Origin: Paragorgia papillata
Lineage: Eukaryota; Cnidaria; Anthozoa; Scleralcyonacea; Coralliidae
Direction: 5' to 3'
Length of the DNA: 64,000 nucleotides
Assembly: GCA_035771165.1 (NCBI GenBank)
Contig: JAWNZC010000106.1
Location: 3,441,501 to 3,505,500, forward strand
Both the position numbers and the translations under genes were made by a program. Below are positions 1 to 11,500 of the stretch, in pieces (the stretch's first letter is position 1; each line of letters opens with the position of its first letter). The notes beneath the pieces were generated by a model. It saw only the letters and a list, made by a program, of their open reading frames with translations. It made no database searches and was not told the origin of the DNA.

Positions 1-359
1 GTTATTAAATTACCTGTTATTGATATTAAAATTGAAAATAGTATTTTGTACAGTCATCCTTTACAATTAATTGTCAAAATTATATTTTATGCAAATTTTA
101 ATAATTTAGAATGAAAATGTGGACCGTGACATTTATTGTGAGAAATACTATCAAAGTATCAAGAGGCCAGACCGAACAGCACCGTACAGGGTTTTGAAGC
201 CAAAGACGTTTCAGTTTGGAAACAACATTTGGTCAACATTTTATGCTGTCAACTGGTAGAGTCTTATATTTCCTTTGGTACAGTTGATATTCTTGGTCAA
301 TGTAGACGTTGAGATAAACAGTGTAAAGAGTCAACATGGACAGATATAGTAAATATAGT

Positions 360-720
360 CAGTAGAGACAGATGATGTAGACAGGCAGTATATACAGGCA
401 GTGACTGACTCAGTCTGACTGTCTACTCTGACTGTGTAAACTATATCTACACTTCATGACTATACACCAGACTAGGCACACTATTTACACTCTATATACA
501 TACTGACTGACTAGTACAGTACATACCTGTACACCGACTGTAGTCGGTCATTTCAGGAATTTCTCAACTATTTACACTGCTGCCTTGTCTCTACTAACTG
601 CACACACTATCTACACTAGTGTAGACTATACTGTCTACACTAGTGCAGTATAGTATAGTATAGTGTAGGGAGACTTCAAATATGCAGACAGTGTAGACAT
701 AGTTGTTCAGAAAATATATA
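360..720. repeat. Degenerate GTAGACTGT-type low-complexity tract
   Basis: This stretch is built from imperfect copies of short words such as GTAGAC, ACTGACT, GTCTACACTAG and TATAGTATAG, several of them self-complementary (for example around 600-660). It has no convincing coding potential. I read it as a decayed simple or foldback repeat. The first 360 bases are plain AT-rich DNA in which I see nothing. Confidence 0.45.
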
Positions 721-910
721 TCAAAATACCTGGCAACAGCAATACTTGTGCTATGGTGCTTGCTTGTGTAGCGTAAACAATTAATAGTGGTATATTCTTT
801 GTCAGTTTGGTTTAGCGTCGTGTGCTCGTGGTTTGGCTGTTTATTCCAGCATGCCCAGGGGAAGAGAAGGGGGAACAGTTTGGGGGAACAGGTAGTATGA
901 GAGGTAGTGA

Positions 911-964
911 GGTTTCCGTGGTGTAAAGGCAACCAGGATCCGAGTTCAAATCTCGGTGGGACCA
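911..964 (+). pseudogene. tRNA-Gln pseudogene lacking the anticodon arm
   Basis: The start (GGTTTCCGTGGTGTAA) and end (GATCCGAGTTCAAATCTCGG then TGGGACCA) match the animal tRNA-Gln pattern, with a perfect five-base-pair T stem around TTCAAAT and a pairing acceptor stem. Between the D-arm start and the T arm only about a dozen bases remain, so the anticodon arm is deleted. The internal box B is intact. It is either a broken tRNA gene or the head of a tRNA-derived SINE. It cannot make a functional tRNA. Confidence 0.7.
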
Positions 965-1076
965 GTATCAAAATCAGTTAATTTAACTTGTTGTTTTTTT
1001 AATATTTCAGGACAAAAAGTACAACTAACGGTGAATACTTGGAAAACTGTTGTATAGTTATTTTTCATTTATTTAG

Positions 1077-1854
1077 CTATAAAGTAGGAACGTGTCCCTT
1101 GTATGGTACTCCTGCTGGATTTGGCCATCTCTTCCTCACATCGTTGACAACGCAGCTGGGTATCACCTCCCTCACATCTTCCACGAATATGCCCAGTTCA
1201 TATTTCCTCTGAACATATATCGGATTGTTCCAGAGTCCTGCTTTGTGGAGCATCTTGTAATATTCCCTGTAGCTTCTGTATCTTTTGCTGATATTTTGTA
1301 GCCGTGGTTGTCCATAAGCTCTCAGAAAGCTGGGTTTTCCCTCAGCTGCCACTAAAGTTATGCATGGCGTCCCAAGGCAATATTCACAGGACTCTCCTCC
1401 AAGGTTGTCGTCTTGGCCAGAAGTGGGAGATATTTCATTACATATGCATTAATAGCAAACAGTTTGCAAAATGTACTACACACAGCATTGTCGACACATG
1501 CAAGCAGAACAACAAAAGTATTTTACACGCTAATTTAAATCTTCATTACCTGCATTTTCCACCGTATTTGTACTCTGACACTCGTCTTCTCTTCCTTTTT
1601 GTTTTCTTTTTCTTGTTTTTGTATCTTTCACAACTTGTCCTCCGGAATAGTCCACAAAAGACCTGAATGACTCGGCCTTGGACGACGGGATAATCACGGT
1701 CACCTAAATGTTTCCGTTTTGTAGTGTATAAATTAACACATTAATTTGTTCCGCGTACGCCTTTATATGGAAAAATGAAATATATTTGGAAAGAAATGCA
1801 TTATCAATAAATCTTTTTAAAACTTACCTTGATTTTTGTTCCGTTTTCTGCCAT
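1077..1854 (-). CDS. Three-exon gene, P2X7 C-terminal-like cytoplasmic module protein
   Basis: I infer three exons. Exon 1 (1854-1828) starts with ATG and ends AAG|GTAAGT. Exon 2 (1703-1550) has acceptor TTTAG and donor GCAG|GTAATG. Exon 3 (1411-1077) has acceptor CCAAG after a pyrimidine-rich stretch. The phases (0, then 1) join cleanly to 171 codons plus TAG. The middle is basic (KTRKRKQKGRE). Exon 3 holds GGESCEYCLGTPC, then a Tyr/Arg-rich segment, and ends with VREVIPSCVVNDVRKRWPNP. The VIPSCVV..(I/V)R..(F/W)P end is the hallmark of the cysteine-rich P2X7-type C-terminal domain, which in invertebrates often occurs without a channel. Only part of that domain's usual cysteines are present. 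AATAAA lies just after the stop (1068-1073). The splice model is mine; family assignment is moderate and function unknown. Confidence 0.6.
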
Positions 1855-2150
1855 TTTTGAACGAATTATCCAATGTTTTGAAAAATTAAAAAATCCTACT
1901 ACGCCCTGAAGTTTGTTTCAGTTCCGGAAACCCGCCCTGTCCACGCCCCCTTAACGGACCAATAAGATTCAAGAATTTGATTAGCCAGGACCAATCATAA
2001 TTAAGAGGCTGATTAGCCCGCAAGATCGGGCAGGTGGCTGAGTACCTCAGCCGGTACTTATGCAGTCGCTCCGTGTTTAAATAGTTTTTAAACGTTTTTT
2101 TGTTTTGTTTATTTCTCTCAGTTTTGTGTGAGTATTTGTATTTATACAAC

Positions 2151-2830
2151 AACCTAAGAAAAACAAACAATCTGATTGGCTAGAACTATGCGTTATTAAA
2201 GTACACCTGCACAGCTGACGTAACGAAGTCGCAAAAAAATTTTGTTTTATAAAAATTTGATCAAATTACACGTTTGAAGATACAACTTGGTACAAAATAA
2301 AGTGCATTTCAACTGTCTGAGGATTACACATATCACTCAGTGATGAGAGACACGGCCATCAAGTGGTTGTCCGACGACACAGACATATTAAAATTATCGA
2401 CATAAATACGGTCATTTAATACCTATCTACTCCACAGCTTCAGAAATTTTCTGATACAATTTCCATTTCTCTTCATGGAAATACTGTTCAGCCATACAAA
2501 TCCAGGAGATATCAGCCATTGTCAACAAAATTTCCAAACACAGAACATATAATTTCGCTGGTTAGTACGCGTGCTACTCGGCCTTCTCCAACGATAAATT
2601 CTTTCCCAGCTAAATTTGCAGCATACGAAGCGTCCAAATATACATGGGACAGCAAGATCCCGTCCAGAAGAACTAATCTGCTTGTTCAACGATAAATATT
2701 TTGGCTAGAAATTCGAAGTTTGAATTGAATAGACACGAAGTTTGAATTGAATAAACTTTCAATTTGTCATGATCATGATTTGCATAAATTATACGTGACG
2801 TAACCGGAAGCTGGAAAATTAGCCAATCAG
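2151..2830. repeat. Dispersed ~700-bp repeat, copy 1
   Basis: It is nearly the same as 12712-13432, from TTTATACAACAACCTAAG to TTAGCCAATCAG. Both copies carry CTGATTGGCTA near the start and TAGCCAATCAG at the end, a short inverted pair suggesting a non-autonomous DNA element. This copy lacks part of the middle found in copy 2 (near 2400) and lies just upstream of the small gene at 1077-1854, where it could supply promoter sequence. No product is evident. Confidence 0.65.
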
Positions 2831-3002
2831 GACAGCCTTATTTCTTCTGTCTCCCAATCAGATTGCTTTATTTGTATAGATCACTTATGACGTAATTAAA
2901 CCTGAATTGAAAATTTTGCCTCCTTTTCAATAGCCCTGCCGGTTCGACGATTCAAACATATCAAACATTTCTTATTAAAATAATAAAATTTGATGTATAA
3001 AA

Positions 3003-3185
3003 CAAATAGATGACATTTTCCCGTGCGTGTGTACTGTAATAACGCACAGAAGACGTCACAACGTGTAAAGAACAACAGTCACGCCACTCGACTGCATCTC
3101 GTGGCGTACTTTTTTGTTCTTTACACGCTGTGACGTCATCTGTGCGTATTAACGTACACACGCACGGAAAAATGTCATCTATTTG
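3003..3185. mobile_element. Foldback MITE-like palindrome
   Basis: The arms CAAATAGATGACATTTT... and ...AATGTCATCTATTTG are inverted copies of about 75 bases, with internal CGTGCGTGTGTAC and TGACGTC stretches, separated by a short loop near 3080-3105. It has no coding capacity. The hairpin design is typical of a non-autonomous DNA transposon. Confidence 0.75.
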
Positions 3186-4775
3186 TTAAATAGTTATGAT
3201 ATTTATATAAATGGCGTGAGAAACGTCCAAACGTCGTCAACATTTATTTTTAATAAATATTTTTATCGTTTTATCGACTTTGGATGTTTCAGACGTTATG
3301 GTAAAGGTAGAATGCTTTATTGGCAATTTTTTATTTCCCAGAAGGTTTTATGAATGTTTGCTTTTACGAAAGTATGCGGACAGAAGGCGAATATGATTTC
3401 TGCGTGATTTCGGCTTAAAATATAGCGACATGAAATCAATCGAGTTTAACCAAGTGCGATTGACGTTTTCAAACGTTTCCCGTGTTGGACAGTGGACTTT
3501 TGTAAGCTATTTGAGGATAGATGCTCCGCTTTTCAGAGTAATGAAGCTTAATACATGTAAACATTTTACATCTATATCCTTCAGCTAAAGAGGATGGTTT
3601 GCCTATTAACGTGAATATTGACCACAGGATTGGAAAATTGAGACATTTGCAATTGGTTTTGGCAGGCATTTCAACGTTGAACCATACGTGTTTCAATCTT
3701 CGTTATTAAATTGTTTTGTATTCGAATTTGCTTGCATTTTAGTATATTGTCGCATTTATTATAAAGTTTTGACGTGTTTTCTTTCTCTTTGTAAATGTGG
3801 GCATGTGGCGTGCTAGTACAAGAGCCAGCGTGCTTGTGCTGATCAACAAACCGATCAGACTCTTAGCGTGTAGATCTCACGCTTAGCTTCAAATTAAATA
3901 TAGCAACTCAAAACAATCTAAACAACTCAAAGCTAATTTAAACAGCAATAATTACTGTACTGTTTGCTGGAAATAGCCTTCATAGTTGTATACGTATACG
4001 TATTAATTCTAATTTTTTATTAGTCTATGTCTAGTCTATATAAGTCTATGATTTATAGTTAAGTGACTGCTTTGCTGGTGATGTACATATGGCAATTGAT
4101 AATGAACATTTTTATTCACTAGAAAGTGCTCTTAATAAAGTGTTTACTCTCGCAGCTAAACTATGAACATTGTTTGTTAACTGTTGACTTAAACACGGCT
4201 GCAATATTCAAGAGTTCTGAAGAAGCTAAGAGTTTAAAATCTTTGCCTCTCACACAAGAGATTCATATGGTGTGTCGTCACACCTATCTGGCAAATTTAT
4301 GTTAAATACTGTTTATATAAGTCTACATAATAGGTGATTTTATTTTATATTATAATTATAAGCAGATGTGAGCTGGTCCTCCCCTCTCTGCCTAATTTCT
4401 AGCGATCCGCCCTGTCAAAAATAAAGTAACAATTTCGTCGCATTGCCAACTCCATAGACGCATGTTCGCAACGCGGACCTATTTTTGTTTTGCTAGCTGT
4501 ATCTATTTTAACCAGTAGCTTAAGAAACATTCCTCTGGATTTTATGTCTATAAAGGTATTTTTCTAATAAAAATATCTTCTGAAAACCTTTTTCTAAATC
4601 TCACAAAGTCACTGTAATCTTTTCTAATTCTCGAATTACTCCAACTTGGCCTAAACGAAGAACGGGGAAAAAATTAGGGCCTTAAGGATAAGAACGCCAA
4701 TGGGCAACAGTAAGAAGTATTTGAGCCCTAATTTCGAGTAACACACACAAAAAAACACAAAACAAATAACAACAA
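3186..4775. other. AT-rich intergenic DNA, nothing recognised
   Basis: No ORF with family features, no RNA motif and no long repeat was recognised here. Scattered short ORFs lack conserved motifs. Remote repeats may be hidden. Confidence 0.5.
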
Positions 4776-4779
4776 CAGC

Positions 4780-4803
4780 AGCATAAATAAATAAATAAAT
4801 GAA

Positions 4804-4854
<51 letters not shown>

Positions 4855-4856
4855 AT
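4780..4856. repeat. (AAAT)n microsatellite
   Basis: A run of AAAT tetramers with a few substitutions, at the left edge of a 3-kb tract of simple sequence. Confidence 0.95.
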
Positions 4857-4932
4857 ACGAATATGCATAGATAAATAAATATAATTTAAAAAATAAACAT
4901 ATAAATTAATTAATTAATTTTTTTTTTAATTA

Positions 4933-6127
4933 AAAGTCACAGTCACAGTCACACTCACAATGACTGTCACAATGACAGTCACAATGACAGTCACAATAAC
5001 AATGACAGTCACAATAACAATGACAGTCACAATAACAATAACAGTCACAATCACAGTCACAATCACAGTCACAATGAGAGTGACAATGACAGTGATAATG
5101 ACAGTGACAATGACAGTGACAATGACAGTGACAATGACAGTCACATTGACAGTCACAATGACAGTCACAATGACAGTCACAACCACAGTCACAACCACAG
5201 TCATAACCAGAGTCACGACCACTGTCATGACCACCGTCACGACCACAGTCACGACCACAGTCACAATCACAGTCACAGTCACAATCACAAGCATAGTCAC
5301 AGGCACAATCACAGGCACAATCACAGCCACAATCACAGTCACAACCACAGTCACAATCACAATCACAGTTACAATCACAGTCACAATCACTGTCACATTA
5401 CCACTGTCGCAATCACAGTTACAATCACAGTCACAGTCACGATCACAGTCACAATCACAGTCACGATCACAGTCACGATCACAGTCACGATGACAACCAC
5501 AACCACAGTCACAACCACAGGCACAACCACAGTGACAACCACAGTCACAACCGCCACAATAACAGTAACAATGACAGTCACAATCACAATGACAGTCACA
5601 ATGACAGTCACAATGACAGTCACAATGACACTCACGCACAATGACAGTCACAATGACAGTCACAATGGCAGTCACAATGACAGTCACAACCACAGTCACA
5701 CCTACAGTCACGACCACAGTCACGACCACAATCATGACCACAGTCACGATCACAGTCACGATCACAGTCACGATCACAGTCACGATCACAGTCACAATCA
5801 CAATCACAGGCACAATCACAGGCACAATCACAGGCACAATCACAACCACAGTCACAATCACAATCACCGTCACCATCATAGTCACTGTCACATTATCACT
5901 GTCACATTATCACTGTCGCAATCACAGTCACAATCACAGTCACGATCACAGTCACGATCAAAATCACAGTCAGAATCACAGTCACCAGCACAGTCACCAT
6001 CATGGTCACAATCACAGTCACAATCACGTGCACAGTCACAATCACAGTCACAATCACAGTCACAATCACAGTCACAATCACAGTCACAATCACAGTCACA
6101 ATAACAGTCACAATAACAGTCACAATA
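4933..6127. repeat. Hexamer satellite (CACAGT/CACAAT/CACGAT variants)
   Basis: About 1.2 kb of six-base units (ACAGTC, ACAATG, ACAATC, ACGACC) in blocks of variant types. Because the unit length is a multiple of three, all six frames stay open for long distances and give artificial peptides (VTVIVTV, SQSQSR, HNHSH). These are not genes. Confidence 0.95.
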
Positions 6128-7300
6128 ATAATGAAAAATAATAATGAAAATAATAATGAAAAATTAATAATGAAAAATAATAATGAAAAATAATATTGAA
6201 AAATAATAATGAAAAATAATAATGAAAAATAATAATGACAAATAATAAAGAAAAACAATGAAAAATAATAATGAAAAATAATGAAAAATAATAAAGAAAA
6301 GTAATAATGAAAAATAATAAAAAAAGTAATAATGAAAAATAATAATGAAAAATAATAATGAAAAATATTAATGAAAATCAATAATGAAAATTAATAATGA
6401 AAAATAATAATGAAAAATAATAATGAAAAATAATAAAGAAAAACAATGAAAAATAATAATGAAAAATATTAACGAAAAGTAATAATGAAAAATAATAATG
6501 AAAAATAATAATGGAAAATAATAATGGAAAATAATAATGGAAAATAATAATGGAAAATAATAATGAAAAATAACAAAAAAAAACAATGAAAAATAATGAA
6601 ATTTAATAATGAAAAATAATAATGAAAAATAATAATGTAAAATAATAATGTAAAATAATAATGAAAAATAATAATGGAAAGTAATAATGAAAAATATTAA
6701 TGAAAAATAATAATGTAAAGTAATAATATAAAATAATAATGAAAAATAATAATGAAAAATAATGAAAAATAATAATGAAAAATAATAAAGAAAAGTAATA
6801 ATGAAAAATAATAAAAAAAGTAATAATGAAAAATAATAATGACAAATAATAAAGAAAAACAATGAAAAATAATAATGAAAAATATTAATGAAAAGTAATA
6901 ATGAAAAATAATAATGAAAAATAATAATTTAAAATAATAATGGAAAATAATAATGGAAAATAATAATGGAAAATAATAATGGAAAATAATAATGAAAAAT
7001 AACAAAAAAAAACAATGAAAAATAATGAAATTTAATAATAAAAAATAATAATGAAAAATAATAATGAAAAATAATAATGAAAAAAAAAACAATGAAAAAT
7101 TCTAATGAAAAACTATAATGGAAAATAATAATGAAAAATAATAATGAAAAATAATAATGAAAAATAATAATGAAAAATAATAATGTAAAATAATAGTGTA
7201 AAATAATAATGAAAAATAATAATGAAAAATAATAATGTAAAATAATAATGTAAAATAATAATGCAAAATAATAATGCAAAATAACAATGTAAAATAATAA
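6127..7300. repeat. 13-bp satellite TAATAATGAAAAA
   Basis: Tandem copies of a 13-base unit (TAATAATGAAAAA with GGAAAA, GTAAAA and AAAGAAAA variants) follow directly on the hexamer array. The array resumes at about 7612-7745 after an inserted foldback. Segments near 6240-6600 and 6840-7030 share a higher-order order of variants, pointing to block duplication. The Phe/Ile/Tyr-rich minus-strand ORFs are artefacts. Confidence 0.92.
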
Positions 7301-7310
7301 ATAGAGAATA

Positions 7311-7442
7311 AGACATGGATGTGCGGAAATATGAAATTTATTTCGAGTGTTGACCAGGATATCTCACGAGTGAGCGAAGCGAACGAGTGACATATCCTGG
7401 TCAACACGAGAAATAAATTTCATATTTCCAAGCGTCCATGTA
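7311..7442. mobile_element. Foldback MITE inserted in the 13-bp satellite
   Basis: Arms of about 58 bases (ACATGGATGTGCGGAAATATG... and its complement ending CATATTTCCAAGCGTCCATGT) surround a loop with GAGCGAAGCGAACGAG. The satellite continues on the far side (7612 onward), so the 7300-7612 block is an insertion. A second short palindrome follows at 7519-7566. Confidence 0.75.
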
Positions 7443-7518
7443 TTGTTCTGTTTATTATATAAAAAAATTGTACTATTGCCTTGCAAAAATTGCATTAAAC
7501 TATAATGCTGATTCAGCG

Positions 7519-7566
7519 ATAATCGTCACATGTGCGATTAGCATAAATAATCGCACATGTGAGATT
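7519..7566. repeat. Short palindrome
   Basis: TAATCGTCACATGTGCGATTA and the inverted TAATCGCACATGTGAGATTA are separated by a few bases. It belongs to the foreign block interrupting the satellite. Confidence 0.7.
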
Positions 7567-7934
7567 ATCACTTTTATTAGTGGCGAAAATATCAATAAAA
7601 CACTCTATTTTATATAATAATGTAAAATAATAATGTAAAATAATAATGTAAAATAATAATGTAAAATAAAATGAAAAATAATAATGAAAAATAATAAAGA
7701 AAAACAATGAAAAATAATAATGAAAAATAATGAAATTTAATAATGAAAATAAAATAAAACAAAATAAAATAAAATAGAATAAAATAAAATAAACATACGA
7801 ATAAACGAATAAATTATATACATAATTGCATTTTTGTAATTTATTGCCTAAGAGGTCGACAAAATTGTTAGTATTCTTAAATTATTTTGTGCCACCCTCA
7901 TAGAAAAAAAAAGGACTATGCTTGTCACTCTTAC

Positions 7935-8306
7935 CACACAGGTAATTATCATGCCATGTATGTGGATCCGCTGTCTCTTCCCATTGGATGCATTCCTGTC
8001 CAGCAATTGGTCCAGCAGACGACCAAAAGAATTGCAGAGGTGAGTCATTAGGTACACAAAGAAAGTTATCTCTCCATGTATGTGGATCAGCCGTTTCCTT
8101 GATTTGCGTACACCTCATACTATTAATTCTACCAGCAGAACTCCACTTCATTCCAGGATCCTTCTTGGAACCAAGGGAACAGAAGTAGTTATCATGCCAC
8201 GTGTTAGGGTCAGCGGTTTCTGTAATTTGAACGCAATAATAGCCACTCAGTGGCCCGGCGGAGTTCCAACGAAAGTCATTTGGCCATATTGGGAATGATT
8301 GATCAG
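7935..8306 (-). CDS. Exon with three WSSAG repeats (downstream copy)
   Basis: An internal exon of exactly 372 bases, phase 1 at both ends (acceptor ATAAG at 8307, donor TGTG|GTAAG at 7934). It encodes three tandem units of about 41 residues with the pattern W-S-S-A-G-x-(I/L)-x-G-x-x-C-x-Q-x-x-E-x-A-D-P-x-T-W-x-D-N-x-(L/F)-C. Each unit has two cysteines, presumably disulphide bonded, so I infer an extracellular domain. It matches the exon at 17176-17547 in length, phase and most residues, so it is a duplicate within the same gene. The second unit reads RINSMRC where the other copy has KINGMKC. I do not know a family name with certainty, and no terminal exon was found to its left. Confidence 0.75.
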
Positions 8307-8344
8307 CTTATATAATATAAGTAAACAAAAGAAATAGAAAAAAA

Positions 8345-8530
8345 GGATAAGTAATTACCTATTTGTAAGTTAAAAATATACATGAAAAAATTTCTCAACT
8401 TTTATTGGCTAAAAGGAGAGCAGTTTTAAGTAAATACAGTGCAGAAAAAAGAAATGCGGTGCAAATTTTTGAAGCCAATAAACCAATCAAAACCAATAAA
8501 AACTGAAAAGAGCCAATCACATTCAGAAGC
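8345..8530. promoter_or_regulatory. Repeat module shared by the 2A LINE and the Crypton (5' region)
   Basis: The stretch beginning TACATGAAAAAATTTCTCAA, with TGGCTAAAAGGAGAGCAG, AAATACAGTGCAGAAAAAAG and several CCAATCA boxes, recurs inverted at about 55290-55470, upstream of the minus-strand Crypton ORF. It lies directly before the LINE start codon, so a 5' UTR/promoter role with CCAAT boxes is plausible. Similarity is seen by eye; the promoter role is inferred. Confidence 0.55.
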
Positions 8531-8542
8531 AGATTTTTACGG

Positions 8543-11500
8543 ATGATGGTTTTCCAATCTCCTACCCAAGCTGCAATTGCAAAAACGAGTTTTAACGGAA
8601 TTAACGGTCGTGCTCGTCGGCTAACGGTCAAACAACGGTTAAAATTTGCCATTGGATGCCGTTTTTTTCTTTACGCATCTTACTCAGTCATCGTAATTTG
8701 TTCATCGGGCGACGTTGAAACTAACCCTGGACCAGGAACTGCTGGGCGTACAATATCTTCTGGGGAAAATGGAACATTAAAATGTATTGCTCTGAACGCC
8801 CGAAGCCTGATGAGTTTAGACAAGCTAAATATCAACAACCAAACAGTGTGCAACATTGAACGCTTCCAGAATTTGGTTTATTGTAAAGATAGTGATATTA
8901 TTTGCGTTAATGAAACCTGGCTGAGTAAAAACATCGAAGACTCGGAAATTCTTCACTCGAGCTACACCATTTTCAGAAAAGATTGCGAAACTCGAGGTGG
9001 TGGAGTATTACTAGCTATAAAGAAGGACTCGTTCAAATCTGTACGAGAAGTACAACATAATTATGACCTAGAGATAGTCTCAGCTGAGGCAACAACAGCT
9101 TCAAACATTACTTTTCTGTTATGTTCGTGTTATCGTCCACCAAACGTTGATCCAATTTGGTTAAACAACTTTAGTATCTTCTTTGGCAATGTCTGCAGCC
9201 GTCACGAAAATGTTGTCCTTGCAGGTGATTTTAAGATGCCGCACGTCTCCTGGAATGCCCCGGAAGAGACAATTGGCGCCAACGAAATTGCTTTCACAGA
9301 AATGTTAAACGACTTTTTCCTGTATCAACTAAACAACACACCAACTATAGGTGATAACGTACTTGATCTTGTTCTTACCAACAATCCCGATTTGGTAACT
9401 ATACAAGAAATATGTTCTCCTACAGAAGCAGAAATTCTCACCGATCACAGTATTATCATCTTCGACATATTGGCATCTCCTAAAGCTTTACCAAAAATTC
9501 ACAGAACTGTATATGACTATAGTCGTGGCAATTTTGATGCTCTGCGATCTTCTCTCGAATCTCTGAATTTATCTAAGTTGATATCACTAGAGGGTGATAT
9601 TAATCAAGCCTGGTTGAATTGGAAAGATACATTCTTTGGTGCAGTTAATGAACATATACCAACTAAAAAACTACGGAATCGAAATCATTTACCATGGATC
9701 AATGGTGAAATACTTCACTACATCAAAAAGAAAAACTCCATAAGACTGCGACTAAAGAAATCGTCCAAACGAAGTGATCACCTCCGACAAAAGTTCAAAA
9801 CACTTAGAACTACAATCAAGCAGATGATCAATGAACGTCGATCTAACTACATTAACTCTATCTGCAATGATATTGGACACAACCCTAAATGTTTCTGGTC
9901 GTTGTTCGAATTGAAATCCAAGTGTCGCAATGTTCCAAAGAAAATATCAGCAAAATTAAACGAAAACGGTCGTTTGCATGCAGAAAATGCTACCGAGATA
10001 GCAACTCTTTTCAACAGATATTTTATATCAATCTTTATTCTTTACCACTGATTCGAATATCAATGAAAACACTAACACGGTAGAACAACCATGCGAACCA
10101 TTTTTAAATGAAATTATTCTGACCGAAGAATAGTTATATCAGCACTTAGGATCCCCGATAACAACAAAGCCCATGGAGAAGACCAAATTTCAGCACGTCT
10201 ACTGAAAGAAACCTCAACTCAAATTACTCCACTCTGCACTCTGTTCAATAAGTCCTTACAAACTGGAATACTACCACGTGATTGGAAATTTGCTAATGTT
10301 GTTCCCATACACAAGAAAGGAAATAAAGAACATGCAGAAAACCATCAGCCGATTTTCCTTCTTTCTCTTCTTTCTAAACTACTGGAACGTTTAGTGTTTG
10401 ACAGCATTAAAGATCATGTTTTCAACCAAATTAATCCTTCTCAACATGGCTTTATCACGGGTGAATCTTGTGACATCCAACTTATTGAAGTTCTAGATAA
10501 CATAGGCAGTCAGTTAGATCTTGGGAAACAGATTGATGTGATTTACCTCGATATGTCAAAGGCGTTTGACAAGGTTAGTCATCGGCGCCTTCTACTTCGT
10601 CTTCGCGACTTTGGTTTCAGAGTACTCTGAAGTGGTTCGGCTCTTACTTAAAAAATCGTCGTCAACAAACTATCGTACTTAGTGCAACATCTACACCGCT
10701 ACCTGTGACTTCTAGGGTACCTCAAGGTTCCATTATTGGACCGTTACTATTTTTATTATACACCAATAATTTATCTAACTCTGTCGTAAACTCCAACCTA
10801 GCATCATTCGCCGATGACACCGAGGTCTTCAAATAAATCAACTTAGAAGAAGACACAGCATCGCTGCAAAATGACCTCTCTAACTTCGAAATCTCTTCTT
10901 CCAAAGCCGGTCTCCATCTAAACATATCAATGTGCAAAACCCTTCATATAACTAAACAAATTACCAGAATTGAGTATACATACCAATTACAAGATACCAT
11001 CTTGAAGAATACAGATTGTGAACGTGACCTGGGAGTATGGACGACAGGAAACCTTACTTGGTCTAAGCAAGTGGCACAGCAAACCAGCACAGCCAATAAA
11101 CTACTGGGGTATATCAGAAGGTCTACCAAGAACATTAAGTCCTTTCCAATACGACGAAAACTTTACCTTTCTCTAGTCCGTTCACAGCTATGTTATGCAT
11201 CTCAAGTGTGGGCTCCGCAGTCAGTCGAATTAATATCTAGAATTGAACGTGTTCAACGACGGGCTTCGAAATTCATTCTGGATCTACCCTTCCTTTGTGA
11301 CATCAAATACGAAGAACGACTACTTATTACTAAACTCCTTCATTTAACGTACTGGCATGAATACCTAAACATTGTATTTTTCTACAAAACTAACCACGGC
11401 ATCAACATCCTCAACAAGACCACCCTACCAACTCCTCAACATCACAAACAAACAAGATTATCCAACCCTGACTGCGACAAATATCAAATCAAGAAAAGTA

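Noticed and set aside
594..971. 125-codon minus-strand ORF
   Set aside because: Its start is the complement of the tRNA-Gln pseudogene (VPPRFELG-type reading), and the rest is low-complexity DNA.
2961..3161. 66-codon minus-strand ORF
   Set aside because: It lies within the foldback palindrome and has no family features.
4926..5891. 321-codon minus-strand ORF (VTVIVTV-type) and overlapping plus-strand ORFs
   Set aside because: They are translations of the hexamer array; the unit is a multiple of three, so stops are rare in all frames.
6368..7407. Phe/Ile/Tyr-rich ORFs resembling membrane proteins
   Set aside because: They come from the 13-bp TAATAATGAAAAA satellite.
10722..10937. Minus-strand ORF inside the LINE
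   Set aside because: Shadow of the reverse transcriptase on the plus strand.
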